Of a stretch of 64,000 bases of DNA, positions 14,201 to 28,157 are shown piece by piece; position 1 is the stretch's first letter; every line of letters starts with the position of its first letter. A model generated the notes under the pieces. The model worked only from the letters and a program-made list of their open reading frames with translations, did no database searches and was not told where the DNA came from. The position numbers and the translations under genes are program-made. Origin of the DNA: Prinia subflava. Lineage: Eukaryota > Chordata > Aves > Passeriformes > Cisticolidae. The stretch spans positions 8,994,032 to 9,058,031 of the forward strand of contig NC_086256.1 of NCBI RefSeq assembly GCF_021018805.1. The letters run 5' to 3'.

Positions 14201-16483
14201 ATAATCTTGAGGACTGATCATTTGAAACGGGAGCCCAAACTTTTGTTAAATTTGTATCTGCAGCACCAATTCATTATTGTCCTTTTGACAAGCCCCTTCA
14301 CTACCTCTTGCTTCACTTTCAAAGTCTATGCAGGAATAACACTGCTTATCAACTTTAGAGGTGTTATTCAGATCAATTCAAATGAATTCTAATCTGTGAA
14401 ATACTGAGATAATAGGATTGGCTTAGAAATGTAATACCAGGTTTAATAGCTCCAACAATTGCATCACTACTTACTAAACAGCCCATTTCAGTGCCTTCTA
14501 CTACTGAACAAGCAAAAGGACTAGAGGTGAGAAACTTGGTCACTTAGGGGAAAAAAAGTCTTGGAATTACATGTTTCAGCCTATTTCCATGAAGCTGAAT
14601 TCAGGTCTAACTACAACTGTCACTTTATGCTTCTCATTACACTTCCCTGCTACTTACACTTTGAAAAATTACCATTTGAACTGACACTTTCTATGTGACA
14701 CATTTATCTCAGATTTGTTGGACTGTTTGTTTTTTTCATGGGAAAACATCAATCAAAATGATCTATCTATTTCTGGGAACATGACAAGAGGCAAATATGC
14801 TTTATTTCCCAGGCCAGAAAGCTGAGAACTTTCTAAAAGTAGCCTTGATGTCCCGATTTCAAAGTAAGAACTGATACTTCCAACAGATTTTTGGTGTTGT
14901 TACTTTTTTTCTCTCCATGGGCATCCACCTTAAGTCTGGCCAAACTACAAACTCTAGAAAAACTACAGTTTGGCCTCCAAAGGTGTCATCTTCACAAGCT
15001 GTCACAGTGACTACCAATGACCAAGCTATCTGGATGCCATCCATATAGAAAGTAACTGTACTTGCTCTATGCTCCCATAGCCTGCTCCCAGAAGAGGACT
15101 TAGACATGGATTATGCCCATAAAGATTTAACCTAAGACTATAAAGGGCAAAGCAGAGCCCCTTTTTGCCAGCTGCTCTTGAGTGCTTGAATATAATAATG
15201 TGTGGCAGTGAAACCAAGGGCATCATTTTCATGTACATCTTTCTGTGCTCCTGCACATATCCAACAATATCTGTGTGCACACTGAAATCAAGTAACTTGC
15301 CTTCAAAGGAGACAAAAAGCACCCTAAACTCAACAGGAAAACAACTGTCTTGAAGGGCAAAAGATAACAAGATGGTAGAAATTGTGTGCACTAGAGTTTG
15401 CAAGAATATGTGTGAACAAATGAAGTTATAGAGATAAGTTTAACATTGTAGAATCAAATTTTAATCATAGCAATTTATACTAAAAGGAAACTTCTGACTC
15501 CAATTTCTTCTTTTTCTATATAGACTGTATTTAACACTCACCTCCAAAAAAACTCATAAATTTGTGTTTGAGAGGCACTAGAAAGTTTATGGATGAACTT
15601 AGAACAGTTCACAAGGAAAACAATACAGTGTAAGATTTGCATAACGTGTAGTACTAATTAATGAAGGTGTTACAATTATTAGGAATGTACTTTAAATAAT
15701 TAATACAAAACCAGATGATCAGTATTATGGAAAGAGGCAGTGATTTGTTACCACATAGTTGAATACACCATAAGACACATACACAAGCATGTTTCATTAA
15801 GTCTGTACTTTATAGTTCTAATGTTTCTATGTTTGTCTTTGCAAGGTTCCCATGTGGATAACCACAATGCCTAGCTGACTTAAACTAAAGAGTAAGGTTC
15901 ATTTTGGGAAGCATGTCAGAGTTACAAGGGTTAATGTGGTGCTGCCAGCTCAGTGGTATTGCTGACAGAACTCAAGCAAACTGCAGCCAGCCTTGCTAAT
16001 GATGGGTGTAAGAACTGAAAAGCTTCATTAGGAGGTTCAGATTACTGGAGTTCAATAACAGATGTGGCTTATCAGTTTTTCTTTCTGCTAGCCTGGTAGC
16101 AGAGGTTTTCAGACTAAGCACTTGAAAGCAGACAAGAATTTCATTTCCCAGTTACAAAAAGCTGAGAGGTGGAAGGTATTTGTGCACTATCTCTGAGTCC
16201 TGCCACTTCAGAGACTTTGTGCCTCTCAAATCATCACTTGAGCCAAGTGCTGCACTGGGATTTCACCAATGCTAAAGGCAAAGTGCAAGATGATAGGAGC
16301 TGGGAAATGGAGGGGAAAAGCAGCAGAACCAAGAATTAAAATAATTTTTAAAATAATTAGTATATTTAATAATGTTAGCAAAACAATGAAGAAAGATCCA
16401 GTATTTTAGTAGAGACTCAGAAGCTGATTTGTTAGGGTGTATTTGTACAAACTGAATTGCTTGGAAAAGTCTGTGCCACTTAC
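11273..16483. other. MAST2: MAST2 intron (5.2 kb)
   Basis: Intron between the [17 protein letters not shown] exon and the QEKLHQLP exon. It is AT-rich unique DNA; the open frames at 12743-13105 (plus) and 15026-15403 (minus) are not recognisable proteins. No repeat family identified. Confidence 0.9.
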
Positions 16484-16562
16484 TGAAACTGTTGAACTGG
16501 GAGTGTTTGTTCCATATCCAGATGAAGGAAGGGAGGCCAAGGACCAGCGGCGTCCATCCGTT
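16484..16562 (-). CDS. MAST2: MAST2 exon, [20 protein letters not shown] segment
   Basis: Seen: a 79-nt exon with acceptor atctttcccccag (above 16562) and donor gtaagtg from 16483. It encodes [20 protein letters not shown] then PSSTVS (residues about 81-107) and ends on a codon boundary. Known: this is one of the most strongly conserved N-terminal blocks in all MAST kinases; its [20 protein letters not shown] core is almost invariant. Inference: the basic residues before Ser (RRWSLAS) look like a basophilic-kinase or 14-3-3 site. No anomalies are visible. Confidence 0.97.
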
Positions 16563-19500
16563 CTGGGGGAAAGATGTAAGGGAAACGAGAGTCAGGAACA
16601 GAGTGTGGCTAATTCTTGAGTGAAATAAGAGAAATTTTCTCCTCTGTATCTCCTAACCTCATGCTTTTATTAATGTCTTGAGTTATTCAGATAAATCAGG
16701 TATCCTGTTCACAATCAGGCTTGTGGAAAAGCAATTAAGTTTTAAAAGCAAAACTAGGTGACCTTGGAAAAGCTAAAGCAAAGGGGCACCAGAATCCTGC
16801 ATTAAGTAGATGCTTTGTACTTGTACAAAACTTGGAGTTTCCAAAACAGACAAATAAAAACAGTTACTTGCAAACTTCTTTGGAAAAGATACTCATGCTT
16901 AACACACTTATGTAGCTCATTGTCTTCCAAATGAAGATCCAGACTGAGGAAAAAAAACCTCATTACATCAAGAATCAACTGACAGCAGATTAATTTGTTT
17001 ACCTGCTCAGAGGGCATTCCGCCCACCACTTTGCCTGGCACGGCTGGAAAATTAAACCCACAACAGCAGATAGGAACAAAGCCAAGGGGCCCACTGCAAA
17101 TACATCTGTAAATCACAGAAATCTCACCTAGGGTCCTTTCTCCTCCAGTCAGTATAACATTAGTAGTTATTTCCCTATTGTAGCCAAATAAACATGTCCC
17201 TCAGGGAAAACATCCAAAAAATTGTGGAGATGCTGCAGAAAGGTCTTGCTTTGCCAGTGTCAAAACTGAAGAATTGAGGAACTACACAAAAGCTTTGAGA
17301 AAAATCAGTGCTGTCCTCCCTGAAACTCTCTTCTTCCCCAAAACCCAATCTCATTGAGGATGGAAACTGAACTACATTCAGCTCAGTCTCACAGCACTTT
17401 TTCTGTCTCTGATCTATTTTCCCATATTTTGTGTCCTTAGAATGGACAGCCATGTCCTGTTGCACAATGGGATGGATGGTAAAAGTCTCTTCCTCACATC
17501 AGTTTCCATTTGCTTGGGTTTTTTCTTGCAGCAGATTATCAGTAACTGGTCATAACATGAAGCTGAATTAGAACAGTTCTAACTCTGGAGAGATATGGGA
17601 GGTTTTTGGTACACAGAGATATAGTGCATTTATGCAAGTGCATTATAAAATAGGGTATTTGGTACAGGTCTGAAAGAGTGATTATAAAAACCTCAACTAT
17701 TATCTTCACAGTGATATTTCTGAACCCACTGCCCATACCCATGAAGCCTTATCTCCAGAAAAAGGTTCAGTTCCCACCACGACAAAAACCCCTGTTTAGA
17801 GCTTTTCCAGCTCTAATTCCTTTTATTTTCAGGCACTGATACACACCACCCTTTGCCATCTATCTTAGAATGACAGGGGAATAAACTCATTGTTCCACAT
17901 CACTGGAAGACTATTTTGTCAACAGAGTTTTAAAAAGACTCATGCTTCATGCATTAAAAAAAATACTAAGTCTGTAATGCAGATTTTTATTGCATGCCTG
18001 TGTTACAGCTAAACCCCATTTAGCCACAGGTGATATTTTCTCTGGCAAGACAATTAAATGTAAAAGAACAATCTCAAAATAATTTCAAGTTAAATGGAAT
18101 TTCTTTCTTAACCCTGAAAAACAACAACTATCTGCATTACAACGTTGTTGCATGCTGTGGTAAGGGATTGAACATCAAACTTCAATAAACTTCACTGAGT
18201 TTCTTGTACCATGCAGAGGCACTGGGGAAATATTTAGGTCAATGATTCAACCTCACTTTGGATCCTCAGTCCCAAAGCAAAACACTGTTGCTTGCTGCAC
18301 AAGTTACTCATTTCTTGCAAAAGAAAAGCTTGATTTTTTTTTTTAACTGAATTACCTAAATGGTTATTGAAATAACTTCAGAATTTTCATTTTGACCAAG
18401 TCAAAAGAAAATCTCTTTCTCAGTTAGAAAATTCCAAAACACCCCCCCTTCATGCTTAGGCTGTTTTCTGCTGATGCAATCCAGGCAAGCAATGTGCTAA
18501 GCAGTCAGGACAAACATATCAGCTCTACTCTAGCAGAAAGAACTGGGACAAGAGTGAAAATCTTCCAAATCAAGGAAGAGGAAAAGCCTTTTAAAGCAAA
18601 TTCCTCCTGCATTTATGCAAAGCATTTCAAAGTACTTCAGTGTTTTGTTAATAATCATATTTTTAGAGAGACAACATGCAATATTACTTCACTTGGATTG
18701 AAATCTTTAGGCTTCTTATTTATTATAGATGCTTCACTAGTCCAACAAAGACATGCAAACAAACAAACAAATCTGCCTCTAACATGACATTTTAATTAGA
18801 TAATTATTAACTAATAATAAGGAGGTGTTTTTATGGCAGCTAAATGCTATTTCCTGAAGAAGCAGATCTATTTCGAACAAGGAGTTAGAAAAACAATGCA
18901 TCTTCTCCAGAGCACCACCTGTTTATCATTTTAAGTTAAAATGTAAAGATTTTCTGTTTCTATCACAAAGACTAGAAGCTGAATGCATAAAGGGGTTGTT
19001 ACAGCATGAACTTGTTAGGGACACGTGCTCAGCTGCACACAAGCACAGTTCACACACACACACAAACAGCAGCGATGGGATACACGTTACCTGTCTGCTC
19101 TGTGTCCATGGCTGTGTGGAAAAAATTGTACAATAATTATGAGAGAGGGAGAAGTAAATGATGCACATGATTTCTGAAAAAAAACCCTTCACCTTCTGTT
19201 ACTGGTATTCCTCCAAGATCAGTTTTAGTATGAGCAGAATTAACCAAACATTTCCTTATTCCAGCAGGAGGATTCCTGCCCATGTTGTGGCTATGACACA
19301 ATCATTGAAAGGGTATCTAGCAAGGGATTTATGGTTAATCACAAGTCAGACTAAGGACAATCTTGCAGTAAATTTACAATAACGTGAGCTTTCCAAACAA
19401 GTTTCCTATTCCATCTCAAGAAAGAACTCATCACAGGACTATAACGGAAGAATGGAAATCAAAAATTATGTCCAAACAGGATAATAAATGAAGAAATTAC

Positions 19501-21552
19501 ACCACTAATAAAAGGCAGAAAATCAGGAACAAGTAATTCCTGTGATGGCAATGGCAGGAAATCAGGCAAGGGCCATCTCTCAAGGCCCATGCAATGTCAA
19601 TGAAAAGGGTACTGTGAAATATCCATTTCTCTGGCACTACACTTGTAATTCCTTAATTCCATTATATCAGAATAACTTCTGATACCAGTATGGGGTAATC
19701 TAGTATGTATCTGTTGTTATTGCTGGCATAGCTATTCAGGCTGTAATGCAAGCAGAAAATAGAAACAGGTTTCTAAAACTAGCAGTGCTTAAGTGTTCTC
19801 TTCCCTGGCAGAAAAAGTATAGAGAGGAACATGCACACTATAAAATGAACCACTGTACTCAATAGGACAGGCTTAACCCTCACTCACCTATTTCTTTAAA
19901 AATTAGATATAAAAAGTGGAAAAGTAGGAAAGGGCACTCTTCAGAGTTTTATTATTATAACATCTATTTGCTGAACTTTTAGAAAGCAATACTGAATGAC
20001 TGAGTTGAAACATGATGTTGAAAAATTACGCTAAATTTTGACAACAACTGCTGTTTCTGCTGCAAGTTTTCTACTGTTTTCCAGGATCCAGAACTCCTGT
20101 GAGATACTTCAGATACTGTGAAAACTGGTAAAAGCTCAGTTGCCTTCAACAGAGCTTACTGAATACACCCAGATCAGGCTTTAAAAACAAATGTGGATGA
20201 GTCCATGTGAATTGTTTAACCAGCGGGTAAAGCACTAATTTTCCTCTGAGGCAACAGGAAAATACATATCCAGTCTCTTGCATTTCATGTGCTATTAGAA
20301 AGCATTTTCTTACATAAGACCAGAAGACCAAAGTCTGCTTCAAACAGAATTCAAGGACACCAGGTCTTCTAGCTAATCATCTAAATGGAGAAATGCTCCA
20401 GGATTTTCCTGCCGTTCAGATAAAGAGTGTACCTTATTCCATCAAATTCTAGCCCTTTATTCTTCTTTGAAGTTTTGAGACTTATCATTTTTTCAAACTA
20501 GTCCTCAAGCTAAATCTATCTTCCTCAGAAAACTTACTTCCTCTCAGGATGATCACATATTTCCCATTCTCAGATCATTTCAACATAAATTTGGGTCTTT
20601 TCAGCTAAAGCAGAGTTTAACAAATCCAAAATACCTTCCTCACACTTGAATCTAATAACCCACCTCCTATGCATAAACCCTGTTTGGGAGCTCTCTAATT
20701 TCCCAGTTCTTTCTTTCTCACAAAATTTAGCTTTCTGTATCGTTATCCATTTCTGCCTACCTGCTGGGATTCAACATTCAAATCACCATTTTTCTGCCTT
20801 TCCCAGCTGTCTCTATTCTTTCATTCCTGTTCCTTACCCTAAACCCACCACTGTGGTATCAGATTTCTTTCCAGCAGTTTGATACACCACATGACCAGCA
20901 CCTGTCCAGCACTTGCTGCAGGACAGATGACAGCTTCACATTCAGGTCTCTCAGTGCTGCTCTTGTACAGGTTCATGCAGACTTGCAATTTCAATTATCA
21001 GCTATTTTCCTCATTGAGCAGTGATGTTCTCTTGACACCAATGCCCAAGACAGCAGAGAAAACTCAAAAGTCACTAGCAGTGAGAAAGCAGGGAATGAAG
21101 ACACAGAGTTGTGCACACCTAATTTAAGGTATGTTTATATTTGTGTGCAGACACAGCAAGGAAGATCAGTACATTTTCAATACACCTCAGTGAGAGTAAC
21201 ATGTAGGACTACAACTACGTTACAATCACCCTAATCATGACTGGCTTTAATGTCACTTTGACTAAATTATGTGTCGTATCACATGCCCTGCATGTCATTC
21301 TTCTGGGAGAACATTGCCTCTTCCCTAGGCAGCATTAACCATTTAATTTGCTTTGTCTTTTTCTAGGTCTGAAAACCACCTCATACATTCTGGTAGTGCC
21401 AAGATGTAATCCATAAAGCATAAAATAAAATTAAATCGGAGACATCAAAGAAGATAAAACACAATCAAAAATGTTCTAACCCAAAGGCCATTTGTAAATA
21501 AAGTGTATAGACTATTTGCTTGCCAGTCCAAAGAGAATAGATCTTGCCTTAC
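16563..21552. other. MAST2: MAST2 intron (5.0 kb)
   Basis: Intron between the SSPLDSPRNFSPN exon and the RRWSLASL exon, with consensus donor gtaaggc and acceptor cttacatctttcccccag. It contains a very short CA run at 19051-19064. No gene, RNA or mobile element recognised. Confidence 0.9.
19051..19064. repeat. Short (CA)7 microsatellite
   Basis: Seven uninterrupted CA units inside a MAST2 intron, followed by an imperfect acaaacag tail. Too short to be notable beyond being a possible length polymorphism. Confidence 0.9.
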
Positions 21553-21628
21553 CTTCGGGCAGGAACAAAGGAAAAATGAGCAGGCGCATTTGGAGAGAAA
21601 TTCCTGGGACTGTCCAAGGGGCTGCTAC
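21553..21628 (-). CDS. MAST2: MAST2 exon, SSPLDSPRNFSPN segment
   Basis: Seen: a 76-nt exon with acceptor tttcttaaacag (ends at 21629) and donor gtaaggc from 21552. It completes a Gly codon begun in the previous exon and encodes SSPLDSPRNFSPNAPAHFSF then VPAR, leaving two bases that form Arg with the next exon (residues about 56-80). Known: SPLDSPRNFSPN is a hallmark of the MAST N-terminal region, and APAHFSFVPARR agrees with MAST2. The first residue after Gly is Ser where I recall Asn in mammalian MAST2. The segment is low-complexity and probably disordered (inference). Frame and both splice sites are intact. Confidence 0.96.
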
Positions 21629-24600
21629 CTGTTTAAGAAAGCAAAAATTAACAGTTCAAAACCATTTTGTTCACATTTGTAACAAATGGAGTAAGTTTTC
21701 AGTGTTCTCAAAGACTTTGAACTGCACATTGTAGTCACAAATAATTGGAAACATGGAACTTTTGAGTCTTTGAGTTTTGAGCATTAGTTTGCTAACGAAA
21801 TGTTCTGAACTGATGTACTAGTATTTTTCCTCCTTTTAAAATAATTTAAAGGGTATGTTTTGTTTCCCACTTTCAGGTAAGTAATGTACCACCCATGGAC
21901 AATAGAGTCTTTTAATATCTTGCAGTAATTTCTATCTACAAGCTTTTCCTAACACTTGTCAATGAAAAACCTGTGTTGAAAGTGCCACTGATGACAGTTT
22001 CAGGAATAATAAACAGTGAGAAATCATTTCTTCCCCATTTATACTAAGGTTGAATGTAAAATTCACTGAGGAAAAAAGAAAAGTATATACCATGAAAACT
22101 GCACATGATAATAACAGGACTATGTATATATAAGATGATTGGGCTAAAACCTATCTGCAGTCTCACTATCACTTTTCTGAAATAGTACTTTACCATGAAA
22201 ATGAAAGTACTAGCGAAACTACACAGAAAAGAAGAAAAAACACTTAATTTTTGGCACAAGTGTTTTTTCCCTCAGGGCTTTGTCACATGGTGTGTAAGCA
22301 TGGTGAGTGGTTTATTGCAAGGTATTTTATTTCAAAATAAAAAGCAACTATCATGCAGAAAGCCCTTCTGAAAGCCAGGATCATTTACAAACTAACTACA
22401 GAAATATTTGGAAGTTATGGATGAATTTAGAAGTTTCACATCAGTGAGTGTGCTTTCTGCTGGGCATGAAGTGGTTTGCTCTGTCCAATCATTAATATGG
22501 GCACAGAAGAGAAACTATCCATAGTAAATGTGTCAACAGCAATTTCGTCATGCAAAGACAACAATATAGCACTAAAATAAGACCAGGAAAACAAAATAAA
22601 TTCTGGAAAAAGCAATACACTGCAAGGTACATCAGAAATGGTTTTCAATTTAGATCCTATATAAAATGGTTTTATTTTAAAAGCCATGTTGAAAAGTCAA
22701 ACCTCAAGTAGGAGTCATCTGCAAAGGACTTGTCTCTGTTTCAGAAACTCAAGTTGCCCAGCTTGCCCCTCAGGGCAGCAGTGATTTTGAGGTTACAGTC
22801 CCATCCAGCAACCTACTGAAGCTTATAATTAAGCTTATAATTAAGTCACATTAATTTAAACCCAAGTTATCCACACACTTTTGCTGTTCCACTGAGCAGG
22901 AGTGGAATATAAGCATGGTGCTCAGTTGAAGAAAACAACATTCCCTCACACTTCAGCCTTACAAATGGGTTACAGAGATCTGCAGGAGCATCTCTGCTCA
23001 GATTCTGTGAGCAAGGTGTGCACACCTGGCACGTGTGTCAGGGCAGGGAGGAGGAGGAGAGAGGGAACAGGCTGATCCCTCCTGGGATATGAGGATGGCC
23101 ACAGTGCAGCACAGGCCAGCAAACTCCATCTGCTCTGCAAGGCTACGGGGGAAAAATAGCAGCTGCTTGAGATTAAACCAACCCCAGGCTGATGTAACAT
23201 GTGTCATTGGGTGATGAGAGAACCGGAGAGGTAAGTGAATTCCAGACCACTCCACAATCTGCTCCATCAACAGCAAACTAAATTAAAAACAAAGAGTTTA
23301 AGCAACAGGTTTGTTTTCCTTTGCCTTGGTTTTCTTTTGTATTGTTAGCTAAGACTAACAACGAGTTCACAGTTTAATACAACACAATTCAAGCCTTCAT
23401 CCAAAACTGGATACTGTTTAACCCATTCCCAGTGTATCCCAAGTGCAGATGGGAGACAGTGATCAGACACCTATAGCTAAATAACTTTTGGTGTTTCATT
23501 TATTAAGCTTGTACTCATTTTAGTTCTTATGGTCACAGAGGAATAGCAGAACCATTTTGCTACCTTTGAGCCACAAGAGGATGGAGAGGTCTGACAGTCC
23601 CAGTCTGGGAGGCACTGCAAGCTTCCAAGGACAATGAAGAAGTCACCAAAGTGAAGAACGAGTCATGCATGAACACACACGTCCTGGTAGCAGCACATAC
23701 CTTAGGGTGAGGGTCACCAAACAATGGCTAGCAGAAAGCTGAAGGAGCATTTTAGGATGCAGCAGGAGTGATGCCTTTCCATGGTTATGCAGATCATTGC
23801 TCTAACAAAGCAAGGAAGGCTGCCAGCTTTGGTGGAAATCTTGGTCTCTGCCTTCTCATTTTTCAAGCTTTACTGACAATGAACACTACTGCGTGTTTTG
23901 AAGAAAAACCTCATTGCCCAATGTTGTTATAAACAAGCAATGAACTGTCATTGCCTTTTTATATCTTCATCCATCTTTGAACTTTCTAGGGTATGATCAA
24001 AATGGAATTTCAGAATAACTGAGCAAATTGGGTAATGACAGTTTTTAAATTTTGAAATTAAGTATGTGGGTGTTCAAACTCTTCTGAGCCTGCACTGTGT
24101 GATATAGAGATACTACTAATTTTTGAGCAACTACTTTTTCAGATGTATATGGCATATTTCCTTTCAGACACTGGAATTTTAATTAGATCCCCTGTGATTT
24201 GCTTCTAGTTTTAAAATGAAAAGCAATTAGTTCTTCTACTCAATTCAAGTCTGGGTGAAGCTTTTAAAACAACAACAGGGAGACAGGGAATTTCTGCTTT
24301 CCCTAAAATTTCCCAGCACTGCTGCATCTGCTGTAGTTGAAGGTATTTTAATAGGAGAAGCCTGAGTGCAATGGTCTCGTTCACCAAGGCTGATCGAAAC
24401 CCTATTTACTCTGCAGCCAAGGTAGATTCCCCTGTTGCTCCAGGGTTATACCTGGCTACTGCTGAACCTGAAATGCCTCTGTCCCAAGGGAGGCTGTTAC
24501 ACAGAATGATTGCCCATTAGGTAAATCAACACAGCTACACCAATGCCAATAATTCTGGCAGGAACCTTTACATCTTCCAGACATAGGAAGAAGGATGCAG

Positions 24601-27600
24601 CCAAAGCATTTGTAAATCCACTGCCTTCAAAATATGAAACCAGACCTCACAGGTAATGACAGTCTCAGCTATTCCCTACAAACATGAATGACACTTATCA
24701 GACAGGTTATGAGTCCAAAAACTCACAACAGAACCATGATGTAAAACCTCCTTCTGAGAGCCATAAAAATCAATAAATAAACACAAAAGGCTAAGTTTTT
24801 GTGGTCTTCTATGCAGGATATTCAAATTATTCACTGAATATTAAAGCAAGCAGCTAAAGGTCATATGCATGCTACAGAATCAGATGCCTTCCAGCATACA
24901 CAAATTTCAAAATTATCACCATATTTAAAGCACCATGTGTACCACCAGTCTCACAAACAATGAATGCCATGGTGCTCTCACAGCACCCAAGGATGACAGG
25001 CATGACGTGCTGATGAACCTCAGCTTTGAGCCATGGAAAGTAAATTTCAAAATAGCCTGAGCTTCAGCTGAAAGTAGGTATCTCTTTATTACTAAATTAT
25101 AATGTTACTTCTTTGATTTTAAGCTTTTTGATTTAAAATATAATCTGATGGCAACTTAGTTATGAACCTCATGGTGTAACCTCTTTGTAATACTCAGATT
25201 TTAAAAAATGGATTCAAAGAAGAGAAAACAAATTAAGTAATACATGTGTGTACCTCTTTACTTCCCCCTCTTGTTTCAAAACAAAAAGTTTAGAAAAAAG
25301 GCAAAATTTTCAAACTTGCATTCCTAAAACTGGCCACTACAAGTTCGGGAGACTAAACCAGCAGAGTGACTTCCCCATGAGCTGCAGCTCTTTATGCCAA
25401 AGTGCCAGCTCATTCTGGAAAATGCTATTTCATACAGTTTGAAAACTGAACTAGCACACTTAAGTGTTCTTGATTCAGAAGTGATTTCATGGCAGGGTTC
25501 AAAATGTTGGGATTTACTTCTCTCTCAAATGTTAAGAGCTCTTTAAGTAATACTTTTCTTCTAAATTTTCTAGGATATGAAGTTGCCTGGCATCTTGTTG
25601 GGATGCTGTTTGAGACAGTAAGTCCCTCTGACTGCATCAGTGCTCATGGGGAAGAGGATTTGATAGAAAAACAACTGTCCTGGATCTCACCCACTGACTT
25701 TTACATCACGTGCAGAAGAGTAACTCCTGATATTACTGCCTTACAATGTATACAGGAATTTATTTTAGTGTGGTGTCTGAACAGAAACATTTTAGAAAGC
25801 CTCCCTGGTTTCTCTGCAAGCTTGCTGTTTCTTTGGTTTGTAGGAGAGGTTCAGAATGGGCATTAAGAAGTTCATGACAAAAGTTCAGGACAAAAGAGGC
25901 CAGAGAGAGGCACCAGCATTTCTTAGTAACTCATCACTGCATGTGCCTGAACAAACAGACAGACAGACTCTGTTCAAATACTAAACAAATATCACAGCCT
26001 GTTCTCAAATTCACTCCTCATATATGATATTTTTTAAGAAAATATTAGTGACTCTACTCTAAATTTCATCTACTTTTGTCTCTTGAATATTTTTTTTTTC
26101 CCCAGGGAAGACTCCTAAATATAGTACTGGTAGAGAACGCAATTTACAATTAATTTATCTTCCTGTGCACTACTGGCTACTCTTGTGGGTAACAAAGGAA
26201 GTTTCTTTAATTAATAATTTTAAATCCCATATGCAACATCAGGAAAAAAAAAAGGAAATATTTGAAAATTACTGCTAAAGTAAGGTGGCACACCACTGAG
26301 TGGTGATTCTTCCTTTCAGAAGACACTCACATACTTCTAATAAATTATAAGCTTGTAAAGCCTGAAACAGCATCAAAACCACCAGAACAAACCTAATTTT
26401 TTTAAACAGAGGAGAAAAGCAAATCAAAAGAAAATAAAGTATACATGTTTCTATTATGAACATTTCTGCATTTGTTTTCTGACCAATGATTATGTCAATA
26501 TCTTGTCGCAATCTCTCAAGCATTTCTTTTTCTCAGTTAAAGGCTTGTAGAGCTAATTTAGAATTTAGTGAAACCAACACATAAATGAATTCAAAGCAAA
26601 AAGCACAGTATAACTAAGTGGAGAATCTCTACCCAGAAAAATGCCTTGTTTAAACAAAATTTTACAAAACTATCACTACCATAACCACACACAGTAGCAA
26701 TAAGGGAATTTGAAGTCAAAGGAGATGGTCCTGCACACATTTTTGGCCCTGCATCTTATTTCAGATTCTGAAGCAGAAAATGCTTTTAACATACCATCTG
26801 AAAGATTTTGTTAAAATTTTAATTTGAAAATCATGGGTCATTTTAGAATAACAGTGTATTTAAGGTATCTTCCTAGTTTTCCAAGACTGGGCTTTTTACA
26901 GCATCCCAAGAAAATGTGGCAGATTTTTACGAAAACTTAAGAGTGAAAGAGGCTTTTATGGGCATCCCTGAACAATAACTTCACATTCTTTTTCCTTTCA
27001 GCAGGCTGGATATCACCTCTCGGGATGCAAAGCTCTGCAAACAGAAGCAGATGGCTCCTTCTAGCTGAGCTACTATCAGTTTGCTGTTCTTTCTCAGCAT
27101 TGCCTCAGTTTCAGTCTCCAGAAAGCATTTACAGAACATACTGCCATGTAGGAGGAAGACAGTCTGATTATAATGAAAGCAACCTTCCCTGTCTTACACG
27201 CAGCAGTGACGTGTTTCCAGAGAGGCTCCACTGTGGATGATGTGCCACAAACGTTCCAGCTGCTCCCTGCTACTGACTGGTGCCCATCAGGGACGTACCT
27301 GGAGCCCAGTCATCCTCTCTGGCATTTTGAAACGGTGAAAACAAAGGCGTCACACACCATCTACCTCCCTCAGCAGCAAAAACAAGGGAACATGCTGTTC
27401 AGGCAAGCTGTTGAATCTGCATGTGTGACCCTTTCTGAAGAATTATTCCTTCTTTTTCTGTTGGAAGAACATCTCCACACACTTCACTTCAATGACTAAC
27501 AAGCCCCTGCCCATGTGCTCTGAAATGAGCATTTCCCAGTCGCTGCCATGGTAAAATTGGCAGCAGTGTAAAAAAGAAATAAAACTCCCAAACACCTCAT

Positions 27601-28065
27601 GTTGCTATGAGTAGCAGACAGAGACCATAAGATGGCACACTGCACAGCTGCCAGGCTGCTGGAGGCACGAAGAAACAGGCAGGATGTTCCTCCTCATGAG
27701 AACTGCAGTTAAATCACTGGCACAAATTAACCATGCTCAGAGACTCAAAACAAGAGATTTACTTAAATGTATTTATCTAATTTTATTTGGCTTCATTTTC
27801 CATCTCAAGCTCTTTTGCAGGATGTAAGAGGATTGAATCCCCCAGGAAGAGTGGGGGATGGATACAGAAGCAAACTAGAATGTGCAGAACATAAAACATT
27901 TACCTTGAAACTATAAGGACCCTCTTACAAGTTTGAGAAGGCGAAAAACTACCATCAGAGTAATTTCCAAAGGGCATATTTTGATGCTGAGTATCAGGAT
28001 GTTCAAACTCACTGCAATGGCATTTGTGCTGATGATTCCCAGATAGAGCAGTCCTAGGGAGTTAC
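21629..28065. other. MAST2: MAST2 intron (6.4 kb)
   Basis: Intron between the CRTSNRKSL exon and the SSPLDSPRNFSPN exon. It is AT-rich, with a 12-bp tandem duplication at 22819-22842 and homopolymer runs. The open frames at 25489-25866 (plus), 27173-27499 (plus) and 22998-23276 (minus) match nothing I recognise. Confidence 0.9.
22819..22845. repeat. 12-bp tandem repeat, 2.25 copies
   Basis: The unit aagcttataatt is repeated back to back twice and followed by a third partial unit (aag). It looks like a local slippage duplication in intron DNA. Confidence 0.85.
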
Positions 28066-28157
28066 CTGCATGTCCATGAAGAGGGGAATGTGGCCGTGGG
28101 AGAGTTGGGGATGTGCTGGATGTTACAATCAAACTCTTCCTGTTGCTTGTCCGACAG
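28066..28157 (-). CDS. MAST2: MAST2 exon, CRTSNRKSL and Ser/Pro-rich segment
   Basis: Seen: a 92-nt exon bounded by a pyrimidine-rich acceptor (tttctttcag, just above 28157) and a donor gtaactc from 28065. It enters with the third base of a codon and leaves with one base. It encodes [17 protein letters not shown] followed by [14 protein letters not shown] (residues about 25-55 of the short form). Known: this block is conserved in MAST kinases; the IVTSSTSP wording matches MAST2 and not MAST4, which has a different sequence after RKSLI. It is the first exon shared by all starts in this window, so every alternative first exon must end in the phase that accepts its leading C. The basic RTSNRKS stretch and SP/TP pairs are potential phosphorylation or 14-3-3-type sites (inference). 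Confidence 0.96.
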